Source: Mycteria americana (Eukaryota; Chordata; Aves; Ciconiiformes; Ciconiidae). Taken from it: a stretch of DNA of 64,000 bases. The DNA lies in contig NC_134367.1 of the NCBI RefSeq assembly GCF_035582795.1, positions 46,975,062 to 47,039,061 of the forward strand, written 5' to 3'. The translations under genes were made by a program, and so were the position numbers. Under the pieces are notes generated by a model. It worked only from the letters and a program-made list of their open reading frames with translations. It ran no database searches and was not told the origin of the DNA. How positions within the stretch are numbered: position 1 is the first letter of the stretch; each line of letters opens with the position of its first letter. Of this stretch, positions 1 through 14,320 are shown piece by piece.

Positions 1-2206
1 TGTGTTTCTTGAGGATAGTCAGCTCAAGCAACTGTGGGTATAACAGTTTCCTTTCTGTTTGACCTTTTATAGCTCCAGGATATGTAAACATAAAGAGACA
101 GTAGAAGTTCACCACTGCTATTGAGGTTACCTATGGGTTTTCAGGGTTTCAGGTTTGGACTTTTTTGTTTGTGTTGAATTTTGCTAATTGCACCTTGTCT
201 ATCCCCGTAAAAAACAGTCTTTGTCACTAGCAGTTGAATGGTCTGATGGTATCATTTTGTCCTGACTTCCACTACAATTACTAAGTCAATAATGCTCAGT
301 GTTTGCCTTCCCCAAAAGTTCCAGTTCTACATTTTCAGTTCCTCACTTCCAGTTCTAAAAAACAGTTTACTGATGTATTAGAAAACAACAAGCCATCTAT
401 ATCAGTCAATTATATGGCACCCTATACCCCAAACTCACAATCACTGTATTTAAGCAATTAAGCAAGTATTTAATCCTCCAGGAAGATTAACAATCTTTCA
501 ATTGCAGGAGTTTGAAAAACCTATATCTGTACGACAAAACCGGTGGTAATGTGCAATCCATATGCATGTCAAATCTATAAGACATTTGAGCCTCTGTGAA
601 TGTAAACACATATGCTATTCTTTTTCCCCTTGACCCTGGGACTGGGTACTGAAGAAGGAAGTAGTCTAGTTGAACATGTTGGCTAAAGCATCCCAAATGT
701 CCAGGTTCATTTCATTTGAGAATGCTTCAGAAATGCACAGAAAGTCCCTTGGTTTGGAGATGTTATGTTAGGAGGAAGACAGTGTGTGTTTGTTTGCATC
801 CAGTGATGTGGAGAGAGGTCTCTCTTGCCTTCAGCTTTTCCAGGCTGGCTTTCCATTGTCACTGTAAGTATGTTAATTTTCTGAATTGTCCCATGTTGTT
901 TAGGTTTAGTTTCAGAAACCATGGCAAGAAAGGGGAGTTCCCCCAAATAAAGAAGGTTGCTTCTTCCTATCCCTACCCACGTGACTGTAAGGGAAGAGGG
1001 TCTCTGCTTGCCTAAGCATAGGAATTGTCATAAATCTCTCCGGCACTTTACTCACTGTACCAAACAGCTTGTGCTTGTCCACTGTAAGTGATATCTAAAG
1101 GCAGCCTCCGAACAGCAGACCACATGAATACAATTAATTCAGCCAGAGGTCTTCACTTGTTGGATATAATTTTGGGGAGCTGGTGATAAGCTAGGTTAAT
1201 TGTTCCTATAGTGGCATTATATTCTTGCCTCCTTGCTTCCCATTATCCCTCTCCCATCATATTACTATTATACATAGGTAGAAGACATTTTGCAAAGGCA
1301 TAGTACATTTTCAAGCACCAGATTTACCATATGCATGCAGACTGCCTGCGATGCATAAGTACCAATATTTCTTTGCTGTGTGTGTCTAATTAATACATTA
1401 TGACTGGGAAACACAGCATGTGCTGTATATGTACAGAATTGTTGTGTCATGCTTTTGCACTGATCTATTGTTTTTGAAACCACTGGGTCCGCTGAGCAGT
1501 CACGGTTCATTTTTCTCTCAGCATGCACAATAAAGATGGTGGCCTTACGAATAAGTAGACCTACCACTAGCTATTCTATTTTCTGAAAGCCAGTTATCAT
1601 TTGAGGTACACTTTTTGTTCTCAAAACCCTTGAGGAAACAACTTTGATAATGGCACCAACAGCCTGGAGCTTGCCAGTTGACTGGCTAACTTGATGTAAT
1701 TGTTAGAGACCCACAGTTCATCAGTATGGTCTTGCCAGAGAACAAGAGCAAACAGCTTTTATTTTAGTCTTGGACATTAGTTCTGTACTGTGGGACCATG
1801 GAGTTAGGACAGATTCTTTATATAGCTCTGTAAATCTCTAGTCCCTCATATGGTAGTTCTGGCATCACTGGAAGTCGTCCCCTCTCCTCAAGATGGTATG
1901 GTTACATCATTCTGCAACAGGCCTCCTGCTTCAGAAAGGCTTGTGTACCTGCAAGAGTAGTGAAGCATTTGATAACTGCCACATCTGCCTTTAATATTTT
2001 GTCCTTGGTCTCCCTGTTGAGTGTAATATCTGTAAGGCATTCAGATCTCATTCTGAGGAAGCCACTGCACATGTTTGAATTGCATAAAGGGACAAAAAAA
2101 AGAGCGAGGGAGGGGGAGAGTATACCTGTGTGCAATATAGAACATTAAGTTAGGGTGAGTTGTCCCACAACATGCTGCAGCAGAAGTCCTACAAGATATT
2201 CTCTGC
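1..2206. other. Non-coding flank, nothing recognised
   Basis: AT-rich sequence with only short chance reading frames (100 codons or fewer) and no recognised repeat family, RNA gene or splice-supported exon. Confidence 0.6.
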
Positions 2207-2211
2207 ACAGG

Positions 2212-2814
2212 TGTCGTGGTTTAGCTTCAGTTGGCAACTAAGCACCACACAGCCTCTCGCTCACCCTCCCCCCCTGGTGGGATGGGGGAGAGAATTGGAA
2301 GAGCAAAAGTAAGAAAACTCATGGGTTGAGATAAGAACAGTTTAATAATTGGGAAAAAAAGGAAAAAATATATAAAATAACAATAATAATCATAGTAAAA
2401 AATTGTAATGAAAAGGAAAACAACAAAAGAGAGAAAGAGGAACAAAACCCAGGGGAAAAAACAAAAGTGATACAACCGCTCACCACCCGCCAACCGACGC
2501 CCAGCCAGTCCCTGAGCAGCGATCGCTGCCCCCTGGCCAACTGCCCCCAGTTTCTATACTGAGCATGACATCATATGGTATGGAATAGCCCTTTGGCCAG
2601 TTTGGATCAACTATCTTGGCTATGACCCCTCCCAGGTTCTTGTGTGCCTGGCAGAGCATGGGAAGCTGAAAAGTCCTTGACTAGTGTAAACATGACTTAC
2701 CAACAACTAAAACATCAGTGTGTTATCAATATTATTCTTATACTAAATCCAAAACGCAGCACTATACCAGCTACTAGGAAGAAAATGAACTCTATCCCGG
2801 CTGAAACCAGGGCA
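2212..2814 (+). mobile_element. Solo LTR of an avian endogenous retrovirus (copy 1)
   Basis: 603-bp element starting TGTCGTGGTTTAGC and ending CCAGGGCA, flanked by a perfect 5-bp target-site duplication ACAGG (2207-2211 and 2815-2819). TG...CA ends plus a 5-bp duplication fit an ERVL-type LTR. A 571-bp relative lies at 27747. There is no gag, pol or env next to it, so it is a solo LTR. It contains an A-rich middle section with AATAAAA-like motifs. Family name not assigned. Confidence 0.85.
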
Positions 2815-3760
2815 ACAGGTTACAAAGGTTGAGCAGTTCACCACAAATCTTTGTGTGTCATAGAAATACCAACAAAAACAGTGTCTGACATATTTTGGCA
2901 AATCAGTGTTGACAGTGGAAGCAGGTTTACTGGGTTCTGGCTTGTGAATTACATGTCTGAAAGTTCAGATAGCTTGTGTGGACAGAGAAAATCAGTCAAT
3001 CCAAACTATGAATCTCCATTCAAGGGTATGTGGGTAAATTTTTGTAGTCTGTGATATATAAGAGTTTAGACTAGAGCACCCAATTGTTACTTCTGGCCTT
3101 GAAACTAGCTGTAAATCACTAACTGATGTGCATAAACCTCAATCTGGAGGGATTTCTCTGGTGACTGGACGTTTAGACTTTCTCTCCAGTTGATCATCAG
3201 CCTCACTGCTGGTAGGACCAGCAAGAGAACTGCTCTTTACCAAATGTCAAAATTATTGTGAGCACCTGGGCAATCACAGAATAGGGCCAACACAATTAAA
3301 TATTTTAAACTTTTCAATAGATTGTGATTTAGCCTCTCTCAGTTGTTTTCATCAAGTCTCTTCTTTTACAGCAAAACAACACACTTTTGTTTCTTCTGTG
3401 ACAAACATTTAAAAAACCCTGAAGTTCTCAGCAACATAGAGACTAACTTTACTCCTGGATTGTGTTTTGTCTCAGAACTACAACATTTTGGTCTCATGTG
3501 CTGTGTAATCTTTTGTCCATTCCTGAAAGAGTCTACTGAATACAGATTCAACATGATAACTTACTGGCAAAAAATTTCTCCCTCTTTCTATTTTGGTGTT
3601 TACATGACAATGTAATAAATATATTAAAGAAAAAAGGCGTAAGTTAAACAAGAATAGAAGTGAGGAGTGATAAAACAAGAGAACTCTGGCTTGGAAGCCT
3701 TGGGAGCCTAACTGTCTCCTTCCAAATTCTGCTATTGATCTAATGCACGTACACACACCC

Positions 3761-3787
3761 ATATATATATATATATGTATATATATT
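3761..3787. repeat. (AT)n microsatellite
   Basis: Alternating AT with one GT interruption, next to a short CA-rich stretch. Confidence 0.9.
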
Positions 3788-4601
3788 ACCACTTGGGAAG
3801 ATCAGTGTGCCACTTTCTGTCTCTCTCACACACACAGGCACACACAGAGACATATGCACATACCCCCTAGTATCTATAATGAGACAGCAATCTCTTCCAG
3901 TCTTGCCTGAGGACTCTTGGTGTTTCTTTAACACCGATGTAATGTAATCAGAGCTATATGAAGAAAGGTTCTTGTAAAGCATTTAGGTATTTTGACATTT
4001 TGTTTCATTGTGGTTCTGAGAGCTCCTAATGCTCCAGAAGAGCAAGCTGATGAAGGTTGTGCTAGGTACATGCCTCTTTCTCTCAACACATGGAGAAGCA
4101 TAGCACAGCTTGTTTTCCTTTACACTTTCTAGTCCACAAGACTTATGACAAAATAATAAATTATTGTCCTTAGTAATAGCAGAGCATATATGCATGCTTA
4201 CAAAAGTTGTTACTAGTCTAAAGGTAGATATGATTGTTCTCATTCCCCATGTAGCTGTCTGCAGAAGAAAATAGATACCTTCACTGCTGTTCACATAATG
4301 GTAAAAAAGTGATTATGTGAAGTTGTTGACAGGATGATTCTCATCAAGCTGGTGGGCAAAATTACCACCTTCAGCTAAACTCTACTGCCTCTGCTAGTAA
4401 AACAGTCTCTGATCCGTTTGACTTATCATGCTAGGGAGGATCAGTAGTTCAGGCAGTTGGAGGGAGATGCACAACAGAATGGACTAAGCTTGCCAGCTAT
4501 CCCCTACTTGGAACTGCATGGAAGACAAAACTAATTTGTTCTCTTCCTCCTTAAATGATAGAGAGCATGTATCTCCATTTAAATAGATCAGATTTAAATA
4601 T

Positions 4602-4626
4602 ATCAGATAAAATCAATTTATCTGAT
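4602..4626. repeat. Short perfect inverted repeat
   Basis: 10-bp arms ATCAGATAAA and TTTATCTGAT separated by 5 bp, in very AT-rich DNA. No gene context. Confidence 0.6.
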
Positions 4627-6541
4627 TTTTACAGAAGTTTAAGATATCTCCTTTATAAAAATAGTCTTTAAATGGTAATAATTTAGTTAAAATGACGGAT
4701 TTATGCTAAAGTATAGTTATTGGTCTTTCATGGAGCAAGATGTTTTGTAAGATTTCAGCAGTCAATAGACACACGATGAGACTGAGACTCTATTTAAGCA
4801 ACAGTGTAGAGGGCATAACAAGAGTTGTCTAGCTGAAATCAGTGGGATTAGTCATGTTTTTTTAAGTGAACAGCTAGTGAGGAGTCTGACACAGAGTCCA
4901 TTAAAATTCAGGGTGAGCATTTAATTGATTTTTTAATAAGTCTTTAAGTGCTTTGCTAAACAGGAGGGCTCAGTACCTATAACCTGGTTTGCGACTCAGG
5001 AATAACTACTTGCTGCTATTGGATTCTTACTTGTCATCATGTTCCACTATTGATAACTCATTGGGAGATCATTATTGAAATTCCATACCTATTTTTGCCC
5101 CATCTCGTTCAAGCTTTGCAAAATGTTCCTCTAACTTGTGATTTTCCTATTGCATCTGCAGTCCAACTCACTTTATTGAGCAGTGAGCCTTGCCAAAAGC
5201 TTGTCTGTACATGAAAAATTGCTTCCATAAAGTCTGAAATAATTACCAGCTGTGTCTTCTGAAATTCACACAGGCTACTATTCATCATTATTCAAACTGG
5301 ACTTTGGATTCTTGTACTTTGTGTTTTTACACCAACTTATCTATTTTTCTAAGTCTTTAAAAAATCAGCTTCTTTTGCAAGTCATTGATTTTTATGAAAA
5401 TGATGAAAATCAAATGATCTTTTTGAAGTAAGTTTAATCTGTTTGAGTTTCCTGATCAAAAACTACTGGTCTGGATACATACTTGTGGCATACAAATTTG
5501 TTTAAACTTCTCGTATCCTCAAGTTACAGAACACAGTAGGGAACATTTTCCAATTTTCAACAGAAAACTTCTAATATAACATTCTTATTTTTACATATGT
5601 ATTAAAAGCTATGCAGATTGCATATGAAATGAAGCAGCTAGCTTGCGTCATTTATGCATATCAATATGCATTCAATGTTAAATACAAATGATGCTTATAA
5701 CGTTTACTAGATAATCTTAAATGAATCGCACAAAAATTTCTCAGCCATTCATGTTAAGATAGCTCCTTGCAATTTGTGAATCATCAGTTGATACTCCTTC
5801 CCCAGACAGCATGCACTTCCAATCTTTAAGAACACGTTTGCTTTAAGTCATCGCACAGTGATTTATAGCCATAAATACATATATACATATATATAAAGTC
5901 CCTCAGATAATAAACAGAAAACAAATGTGGAACTAATCAAAAGTTATAAGTTATGAAATACAGAAAATTGATCAAGGAAGTTGCGGACCTCAGGAAACAT
6001 ACATGGTCAGCAGGGTTCCTGGGAGTGAAAGGGTGGGAATATGAGTTGAAAGGGCCATGGAAGGTGGAACAGAGTTCTGCAGTTCATTAGAGGAGATAAG
6101 GAACACTGACTATATGGGGAAAAACTGTTGCTGAGAGTGCTTAAGGGCAGAGATTTCAATTACTGCAGATTCATCTTTTAACTTTGTAGAAAAAAGTCTG
6201 TCTAGATTTGCCATTGCCTTTGCAATACAGTTCCTCCTGTTTGTTCTTAATGTTAAGCTTAAAAAGCCTTTAATTTGATCTAGCCCTCTATCCACTGCTC
6301 CCAGGGGAGAGAGCCACCAGTCTCTGACACAGCTCAGACATGCAAATATGAAAGGCAGTGTTGATCCACAAGTTCTATACAGGCTTGAAGGAGGCTGCCA
6401 GGGGAACTGAAGATAGGTGAGGGCATACTACATGAAGAAGACATCTCATGTCAAAAAGCTTAAACTATTAATTCTGGGAAGTGTAATTTTATGTCTTTGA
6501 TGGGTTTACAGGGACGCTGATAGATGGATTAAAATAGTTTG

Positions 6542-6564
6542 TCATCATCATCATCATCATCATC
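6542..6564. repeat. (TCA)n microsatellite
   Basis: Seven to eight TCA units in uninterrupted order. It produces a poly-Ser start in a short spurious reading frame. Confidence 0.9.
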
Positions 6565-9500
6565 TAACAAAAATGGCAAGTATAGCAAAAGGGACCTATG
6601 GGTAACTCACAATTTTAAGGACTTGACACAAATTACATGGGATTTACTTTTCTCCTCTTTAGATATTTTTGTAAAGATATCAGGAAAGGAACTGCATGTA
6701 TTGGGCTCTGATGTTTTTTGGAGCTGTATAAATACAGCTATATAAAGTGCATCTCAGCTACTAACAAAAATAGCTTGAAAACCAGAGGAATTATTTTTTC
6801 TCATAACTAACTTTGGAGTATTGGAAAATAAGAGCACATTCACCTTTGCATCCTCTTGCTTATGCTGTGTTCCTCTACCTTTTTCTTTTAGCATCTGCTT
6901 TTTCCTTTAAAATCTTGACTAGAAACCAGTTACTGAGTGACATGGGAAGATTTCCCTACCCCACAGCAGCATTATGACTGTAAGTGCATTAAAAATGGGG
7001 AAGGTGTTCCAGTGCCCTTGAAGGATGGATGTGAGCAAAGATCTAAGATGGAAAGCCTTTAGCATGGATCTGAATGTCTGAGATAAGCTTGTCTAGTTAA
7101 AAAGAACTGAAGACATAATTAAAGAGGGATGTTTGCAACAGATGTCTGCATTTCAGATGCCACTGGGGATGCTATGAAAATAGATGGTCAAAGCCTTTTT
7201 TTTTTGGTTTCAAGTGAAACACTGCTAGCTTTTCAATCAACCTTTTCCAGTTCTCCCCTGGCCCTTTTTTGTTTTCTGTACATAAAACCATCTGGGTATT
7301 TCTTTCTATTCTTTTGAAAACGGAAAATTATTTGAGATGTTTTTATTTAAAAATCCTCCTCTCTTCTTCCTGCAGAAAGTAATAATAATAGACATTTTTT
7401 TTGTCTAAAAAGTTGCAAAAATTTCCCAGACATTTAGAAGAAAATAATTTTATACTGAAAGATGTCATAACGGGAATGTTTCAACCACTTCTGTATTATA
7501 AAAATAACAATAGAACTACTTTGCAGGTATAAGACTAAACCAAGGCAAGACCTAAAAGAGTAGGTGTCTAGGGGACACAGATAGCTCTCAAATCTTACAC
7601 GTGTTTCCTGATGCCAGAGAAAATCCTTACTTCTTTGATTTTACTCAGCAACATGCAGAACTCTGGGAAAGAATCACTACCATAAAATTGGCAAGCTTTT
7701 TCTCAGCTGTATGACAAAGAATACAAGGTGTGTTCCACACCTGTAATTTTCAGTGTCAGAGATTTTAATCATATGAGATTTAATTGTTTTGGCTTCCAGA
7801 AAAAAAGAGTTTTCAAATCTACTTAGTTAAGGCTGCTTTGCAGGCTTGTATAATAAATCCTTCAAATTTTCTGCATTGACCCAGGTCAGTGGTTTGCTCT
7901 TTGAAGCTGAAGATGTCTTCAACGCAGGTGTTCAAAAGAATTGTTCGTATAGAGATGTCTGTTTTAGAGAAAGCAGGATGCATTGTTACTAGATTTATGC
8001 TTTATTGCAATACAGATTTGTCCAAAGGTATGCCACCAATTTTTAAGCACATTGAAGGAGAAGTTGTAGCAGATCCTGAAATTCCTTCAAGGGGACTTTT
8101 TTTTCTCAACATTAATCTTGATTTGGTATTTATTTAATCTAGATAATGGTTTAATTGCATTTGAAAATTGAAAGGATGCTGTCACATCTCTGTATGATGC
8201 ACTATTTTTACTGGGTGAATGAGGCTTCCAGACAAACTATTACAAGTGATTTAAGAAATTATGACCCTCCAGTTTGCTTCCCTTTGCAGTGAGTAGAAGC
8301 AGATATGTGCAAATGTCTAATGTTTGATGGATCTCAGCCTGACAGTGATAAGATTTTAATGAACACTGGGAAGTGTGGCAATAGAGGACTGAACACAGAC
8401 CTGGTTTTGCTGATTCTGAGAGGGCTGTGGGAAAAAACTCTGGCAGAAGAGTAATAGATACCACCTTGGAGTATCTTCTTTAGTTAGCCTGACTCATCAG
8501 GTGACACTTGAAGTGTCTGAGCAGTTTTAGCTGCCAAAGAAAATATCTAAAAATCAAGGTAAATAAAGCCTCAATTATCATAAGCAGAAATCCCAGATTT
8601 GGCTACAGAGGTTTGGCACATGGTCTTCCCACAGCTTTCCTGAAAGTGGTGCTGGTGTCTTCTGTGGGAGGAGAAAAGCCCTGAGATGGTTATTGCTGTA
8701 TTTATTTACGGATTATGCTTTCTCCAGTCAGGTCACAATCCTGGATAGGAACAATTTTGATCTCTTTTTACTTTTAGAGCTTGATTTTTATTTTTTTCTT
8801 TAATTATTTGATTGACTTATCAGCAAAGGAAAACAGGTATCGTTTTGCTAACTTCCACTGTTTGTCCTGTATGTGATTGTCATATGTTATTTATGATATT
8901 TATGTTAATATATATCAGTCATATAATAAATTACTGTCTCACAGGATCTGGTAGTTATTGCATGGATTATGAATTCAACTTCTGATCTCATGTGGGTAAG
9001 AATCTTCAGACATAATGTTTCACTCTTGGAAAATGCTGATTCAACAAAACTAAAAAAGATCTTGCAGGAACTTAATGATGGGATAAGTGATATCTCAGAG
9101 AAACTTTTTAGATGTGCTGTTCGTGGTGGACAGAAATTGCAGCTTTCAGATGTTCCCTTCCTGAGCAGAGGCCCTGCTTTTCCTAAGATTATCTTTATTG
9201 CTTTTGGCAATTTACTTTGTCTAATATTTTCGACAAATTCAGGCAACTTTGCCTAATTTCAGACCATTAAATAAATTAGCTGTGGACAACTAAAGTTTAA
9301 AACTGAAGCATGTTGAGTCCAAAAACCAGAGACATCAAGCTAAGTGAACCAGTTCTGAAAATTAAATCGTGAGACTTTCTGTATATAAAAGTGGAGTATG
9401 GACTTGGGCATTTGAAAGAAAGGAACTATATTTTTTTGAATGAGTACTGTTTTGTTTGTTAATGTTGTTAACCCATTATTTTTTAATTATTTAGCTTAGG

Positions 9501-11431
9501 AGAAAAAGAAAAGCAATTTGGATTATTTCTTAGATACTGATGTTTGGCCTTTTTATTGTGCCTGTGTGTGGTACGTATAAAACATTACATTAAAAACTGT
9601 ATTTTAAAGAAGTGAAGATTCTCCATGTTCAGAAGCTAGGTGAAGTCCTACAGGTCCTTAAGTCACTGTTAGAACACTTATTTTTAAATGTTGTGTAGTT
9701 CTATGCTTTGCACAAGAATGAGTTTTACCACTCACAAGCAGTTTTAGAGTGAGTGGAAAATAATTTTGCATTTGAAATCATAATATCATTATAAATACAT
9801 CTAGAAGCATGATGCATATTAAAATACAAGTGTAATATAATTTTCCCTAAACTTTTCATTCTTCCATGCAAAGACAAAAAAACATACCCAGAGAAAATAT
9901 TTTACCAATTTCTGTCCTCATATTCTTTCAAGAAGGGCAGAGACAGTTCAGATAAAATCATCATTCTGTTAAAGTCATTGGCAAAACCTTGGTTGCCTTT
10001 ATGGGGTTGACTTAAACCCACTTCTGTCTTAAAAACTAATAGTTCTGCTATGCATCCATCTGCCCCCTCATATCGCTTTTAATCTTTCAGAGAGTTTTAG
10101 ACATTTAGCAATGTTTTTCATATATAATTGCACTAATCCTGATAAAGGAGCTAAACTGGGCCCTGAAAAAGAAGATTCCTGCCCTTCTCTCTACGCATTG
10201 CTTTAGAACTAGTTCTTACAGAAGCCAAACTACTTGAGGAAAAATACAGTGTTCTGTTGTCATTTTGCCATTTTATCACCAGAAGATCAGTATGACACTA
10301 CTTTTTATTTTAATCATTTTCAAGCATACTCTATTAAAACCCTCTAGACATTAAAAAAATAGAATTCGGCCTTCAATTTTGACATTTGGAATTTAATTTA
10401 GGATATTTTTCTCAGTCATTTTTTTTTCCAAATTAAATTGTTTTTCTTTTTGTTAAACTATATTTTTATTATAACACAGAGCAGCTACAATGTATTCTTA
10501 AGACAACAGGGTATTAAATGACTTTGCAATTTAACCTTTTTTGAAACCCTTGTACACTTCTAAGATGAACATTTTAAACAATAGGTAATGTTTGAGACCA
10601 GTTTTCTGTATAAAGTGAGTCACAAGGTTCTCGATTTTTTGTCACTTTGAGAAGTTTTTTTATTTTAAAACAGTATTCTAAACAAACCTATGAGATTAAA
10701 AAATAAAGGATTTCTGAAGGCAACTTTTTTCTGGTTTTGGATAGCTTGTATAGGATACAGGAGACTTGGATTGAAATCCTTCCTTTCTTCTTTCTGAGTC
10801 TCAGTAAATTCTATTGTTTCAGCCTTTAGCAACTTTGAGGCAAGCTGAAGAAACTATTTCTCTCCAGATTTTAGGCATTCATTGTATTCTTTTGGGGGGT
10901 GGGATGGAAGTGCAGGCAGGATGATTTGCAGGGTGATTTACAGGATGATAGCCCTTCATAACTTCTGTTGCATAAGCATAGCTGTATGCTCCATTCTCCT
11001 GCTCAATAGTATGAGAAGCATTTATCACTAGACAAAAACAGTGGGTATTACCTGACTACACATGCATTTTAACTTACTAGACACCTATATCTGTTACTGT
11101 GCGCTCATTTTAGAGCAAGTGAAAAAAAAACCCCTTGTCCAGAACAAGATTCATCTCACCCAAATTAGGTATATGTAGGAATGATTACTGTAAAACTCAG
11201 GACTACTTTTGCTTTCCCCTGAAGAGGAATCATACTGCAGACTTTCTCCCATTCAAGAAATTATTTATGACTCTTTAACTACCGTAAGTATCAAGTACTG
11301 ATTGTTTCAATATTAGCAATGCCTGTAATCTCCATTTGTCCAGAAGGCAAGATATTCCAGAATGAATAAATGATTTCATAGCTAGTTTCTGCTTCTTTCT
11401 GATGCCTTGCAGCATGTAATTCTCTGTATTC

Positions 11432-11570
11432 ATTGATGTAAGGCCAAAAGGTATTTTAGATCATATATTCTAACCTCTGTTATCTCACATGTCATTCAGC
11501 CTCATCTAGTCACCCCTCTGTTGAACATAGTAACTCGTATTTAATGTAAGGATATCTTTGAAAAAAATCT
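11432..11570 (-). mobile_element. Old, decayed CR1-like fragment
   Basis: The plus-strand text AAGGCCAAAAGGTATTTTAG, GATCATATATTCTAACCTCTG and AGTCACCCCTCTGTTGA resembles, in antisense, the 3' region of ancient amniote (turtle-type) CR1 elements, with many substitutions. The edges are uncertain. Confidence 0.6.
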
Positions 11571-11873
11571 TTCATAGACAACCCAGCGCTGCTTCTCTCA
11601 GAGAGTGCTTTTATTCACACAGCACACTGTGCAGAGCACAACAGATCCTATCTGCAGAGCGAAGCTCTCCCTTTTAGTCATTTGAGATAATATATAATTT
11701 TCTTACAAGAAAAAAGGATCCTCCTAAAGGATGTTCTCATGAGAACTTCTTGCTGCATTTTTAGATAAAGGCAAGGCCTTACAGGTGGCATACAGTTGCC
11801 GGTACCCAGTGGAGCTGCCTGCAGGCTTCTCTGTTACAATGAATGGCTGAGTTTATCCTGCAGCCAAGGACTT

Positions 11874-11945
11874 TGTACAGTACAACACAGGCCTGAAAGC
11901 CACGCTGTATGTGCAGTACAGCACAGGCTTGCGCTTATTCAGGCT
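11874..11945. repeat. Imperfect 36-bp tandem duplication
   Basis: TGTACAGTACAACACAGGCC at 11874 recurs as TGTGCAGTACAGCACAGGCT at 11910. The second half of each unit is less similar. Confidence 0.5.
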
Positions 11946-12137
11946 AACTGTTATGTGGAACACTAATGCCTAAACATGCAATGGTTTCTTGGTCAGGATC
12001 AATACAGTCCCCAAATATTTAAAAACATTCAATGAAAGAGTCAGCAGAACAAATAAGACACTGAGCATTAAATCAGTGTAGCAATCTCACCTCATCAAGA
12101 TCAAAGCTGAACAGGTCCCTCCTTGTTTCCTCCCCAG

Positions 12138-12237
12138 TATGCTCACTAGACAGAAATTTGGAGAAATTGTCTGAAAAGGGACAGGATCTAATCCAATACA
12201 GAGTACTACCCTGATGCTGGATGATCAGCTACCCATA
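12138..12237. repeat. Dispersed ~100-bp repeat, copy 1
   Basis: Starts TATGCTCACTAGACAGAAAT and ends ATCAGCTACCCATA. It is alignable over its whole length to 14927-15027 in the same orientation with scattered substitutions. It does not look like the CR1 or LTR families named here. Confidence 0.8.
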
Positions 12238-13774
12238 AAGCACTGTCCTTTTGTTTATAAAATTAAAGGGTTTTTTTGCCTATATTACACTTACAGCCTT
12301 GATCACTGACTTAGGACATATGGGATTATGGAGAAGGAAAACAAAATATCTGGTCTTCCACTTGTACATCTTGCACAGATGTGGGGATGGGAATGGTGAA
12401 AGAATCTTGCTTCATCTTGCTCTACTTGTGGATGTGGCGAAAGAGTCTCTATTTAGTAATTAATATCTTAGAACAAAGCAGGCTTATTTGTATAATAATA
12501 TAAGAAAATAATAATAAGAAAAATGTATCTTCTTCTCAAGGTGCGCTCTAAAAAATTAAGATCAAAACACATACACCTTTTTGTCTTTTCATCAAAAGCT
12601 GACAGACTCTAGATACTGAAAGAATTATAAATTACTGTATTTAAATCTATCGTTCATTTTAACATTATGCAGAGATACAGCATTATTTAAGAGCTGCAGA
12701 AAGATACGGCAGTGATGATATTAATGACATAAAGCTGTCATGCAAAGGTTAACGTGGGTTTTCTGAGGATGATAGATGTCCTACGGCCCTCTTTGACAAG
12801 CTTCAGAAATGAGTATTAGAGAAAATGAGGTTTTATATACATGCTTTTCTCACCTTGGCCTAGACTTACACAGCCTAAATTCTTCCTGTATCCCTGCACC
12901 TATTGTTTCTTGTTGCTCCCTCTGCTCAGGTGGAATATAGACTGGAACCTGAACTATTTTTGACAGGTCTTCTGCAGATATGAGGGATTCTGGCATTTCC
13001 CATCTAACCTTGCAAATTTTGCTACTTATTCCCTTCACTGCTGCACACCTCCTATACCCTCCTTTCTAGAACTTGTTTGAAGTGGACCTGTATGTTTCTT
13101 ACCCTGAGCACAGAAAACGCACGATTGCCAAATTCCTACTCTTGCTATCCAGACTTTCTGAACCTCTTTTCTCCTCTGGGTGCGCTGTTGGCCAAGCAGC
13201 CTGCAGGTGGCACGAGTAACAGCTATAGCATAAGTCATTTATGACTGAACTCCTCCTAGACCTTTGTTAATAACCAGAAGAGTAGCTGCCATTATATGAT
13301 TTAAGATTCCTTAAGCAAACAGGAGGAGATTAAGTGAGCTTGGGAAAGTGTTTTTGGAAAGGCACAAAAAGAAATGTAATAGCTAAGGCAGGTGAAGCAA
13401 AAGCTGAAAGAAGTGTTTTATCAATGCCAAAAAGAAAACTGGAAGGACTATCAAAGATGACCAGAATAAAGAAACTGATTGTGTGAAGACTTTGAGTGTA
13501 AAGTAGCTGAATATTCATGGGAAGCTGAAATACAACATTCTGAGGTTCCTAAGACTCCCAGCAAGCCTGGCCAACATGTTGCCAAAATCTTGTTATAGGG
13601 GATGGTTCTGTATATATCCAGTAAATCTCGCCTGCTGGAACATGGGCTCTTTTTATCTCAACTGCTAAGTCCTAACTGCCCATTGCAAAGGTCTATCACT
13701 TTGGAAATTGCATTATTTGATACTGAATCCCTGATTTTTCTCAGGGTCTATCCAGTTGTTTCTAGCCTGTATGG

Positions 13775-14320
13775 ATAGAATCACAAAACGGTTGAAGTTG
13801 GAAGGGATGTCTAGAGGTCATCTGGTCCATCGCCCCCTGCTCAAGCAAGGCTGCCTAGAGCAGATTGCCCTGGATCAAGTCCAGACGGTTTTTTAATATC
13901 TCCAAGGATGAAAACTCCATAATCTCCCTGGGCAACCTGCGTCAGTGGTCAGATGTTCAGATGGAGCCTCCAGTGTTTCAGTTGGTGCCCATTGTCTCTT
14001 GTCCTGTCGCTGGGCACCACTGAAAAGAGCCTGGCTCTGTTTTCTTTGCACCCTCCCTTCAGGTATTTATATACATTAATCGGACCCCCTCAAGCCTTTT
14101 CTTCTCTAGACTAAACAGTCCCAGCTCTCTCAGCCTTTCCTCATACAGGGGATGCTCCAGTCCCTTAATCATCTTTCTGGCCTTTCACTGGACTTTCTCC
14201 TGTAGCTGTATCTCTCTTCTACTGGGGAGCCCAGAACTGGAGACAATACTCCAGGTATGGCCTCAGCAGTGCTGAGTAGAGGGGAAGGATCACATTCCTC
14301 GACCTGCTGGCAGCACTGAT
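13775..14320 (-). mobile_element. CR1 LINE, 5'-truncated 3' end
   Basis: On the plus strand the segment begins ATAGAATCACAAAACGGTTG and continues through the well-known CR1 3' region (AAGGGATGTCTAGAGGTCATC, later TGCTGAGTAGAGGGGAAGGATCAC). This is the reverse complement of a CR1 3' end, so the element lies on the minus strand. About 545 bp remain; the reverse-transcriptase body is mostly absent. It sits between the two related ~100-bp segments at 12138 and 14927. Confidence 0.9.

Larger units (their letters stand above)
2820..11431. other. Intergenic DNA
   Basis: AT-rich. Apart from the AT and TCA microsatellites and the 4602 hairpin I see nothing. The longest frames (about 100 codons at 3.5-4.3 kb and 9 kb) look like chance frames: no domain, no codon pattern, no matching splice sites. 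Confidence 0.6.

Noticed and set aside
2227..2540. Hydrophobic frames on the minus strand near 2.3 kb and the similar one near 27.9 kb
   Set aside because: Both lie antisense in the A-rich centre of the two LTR copies; the Phe/Leu-rich products follow from base composition.
8905..9256. Overlapping ~100-codon frames on both strands
   Set aside because: No recognised domain or splice context; both strands are open by chance.
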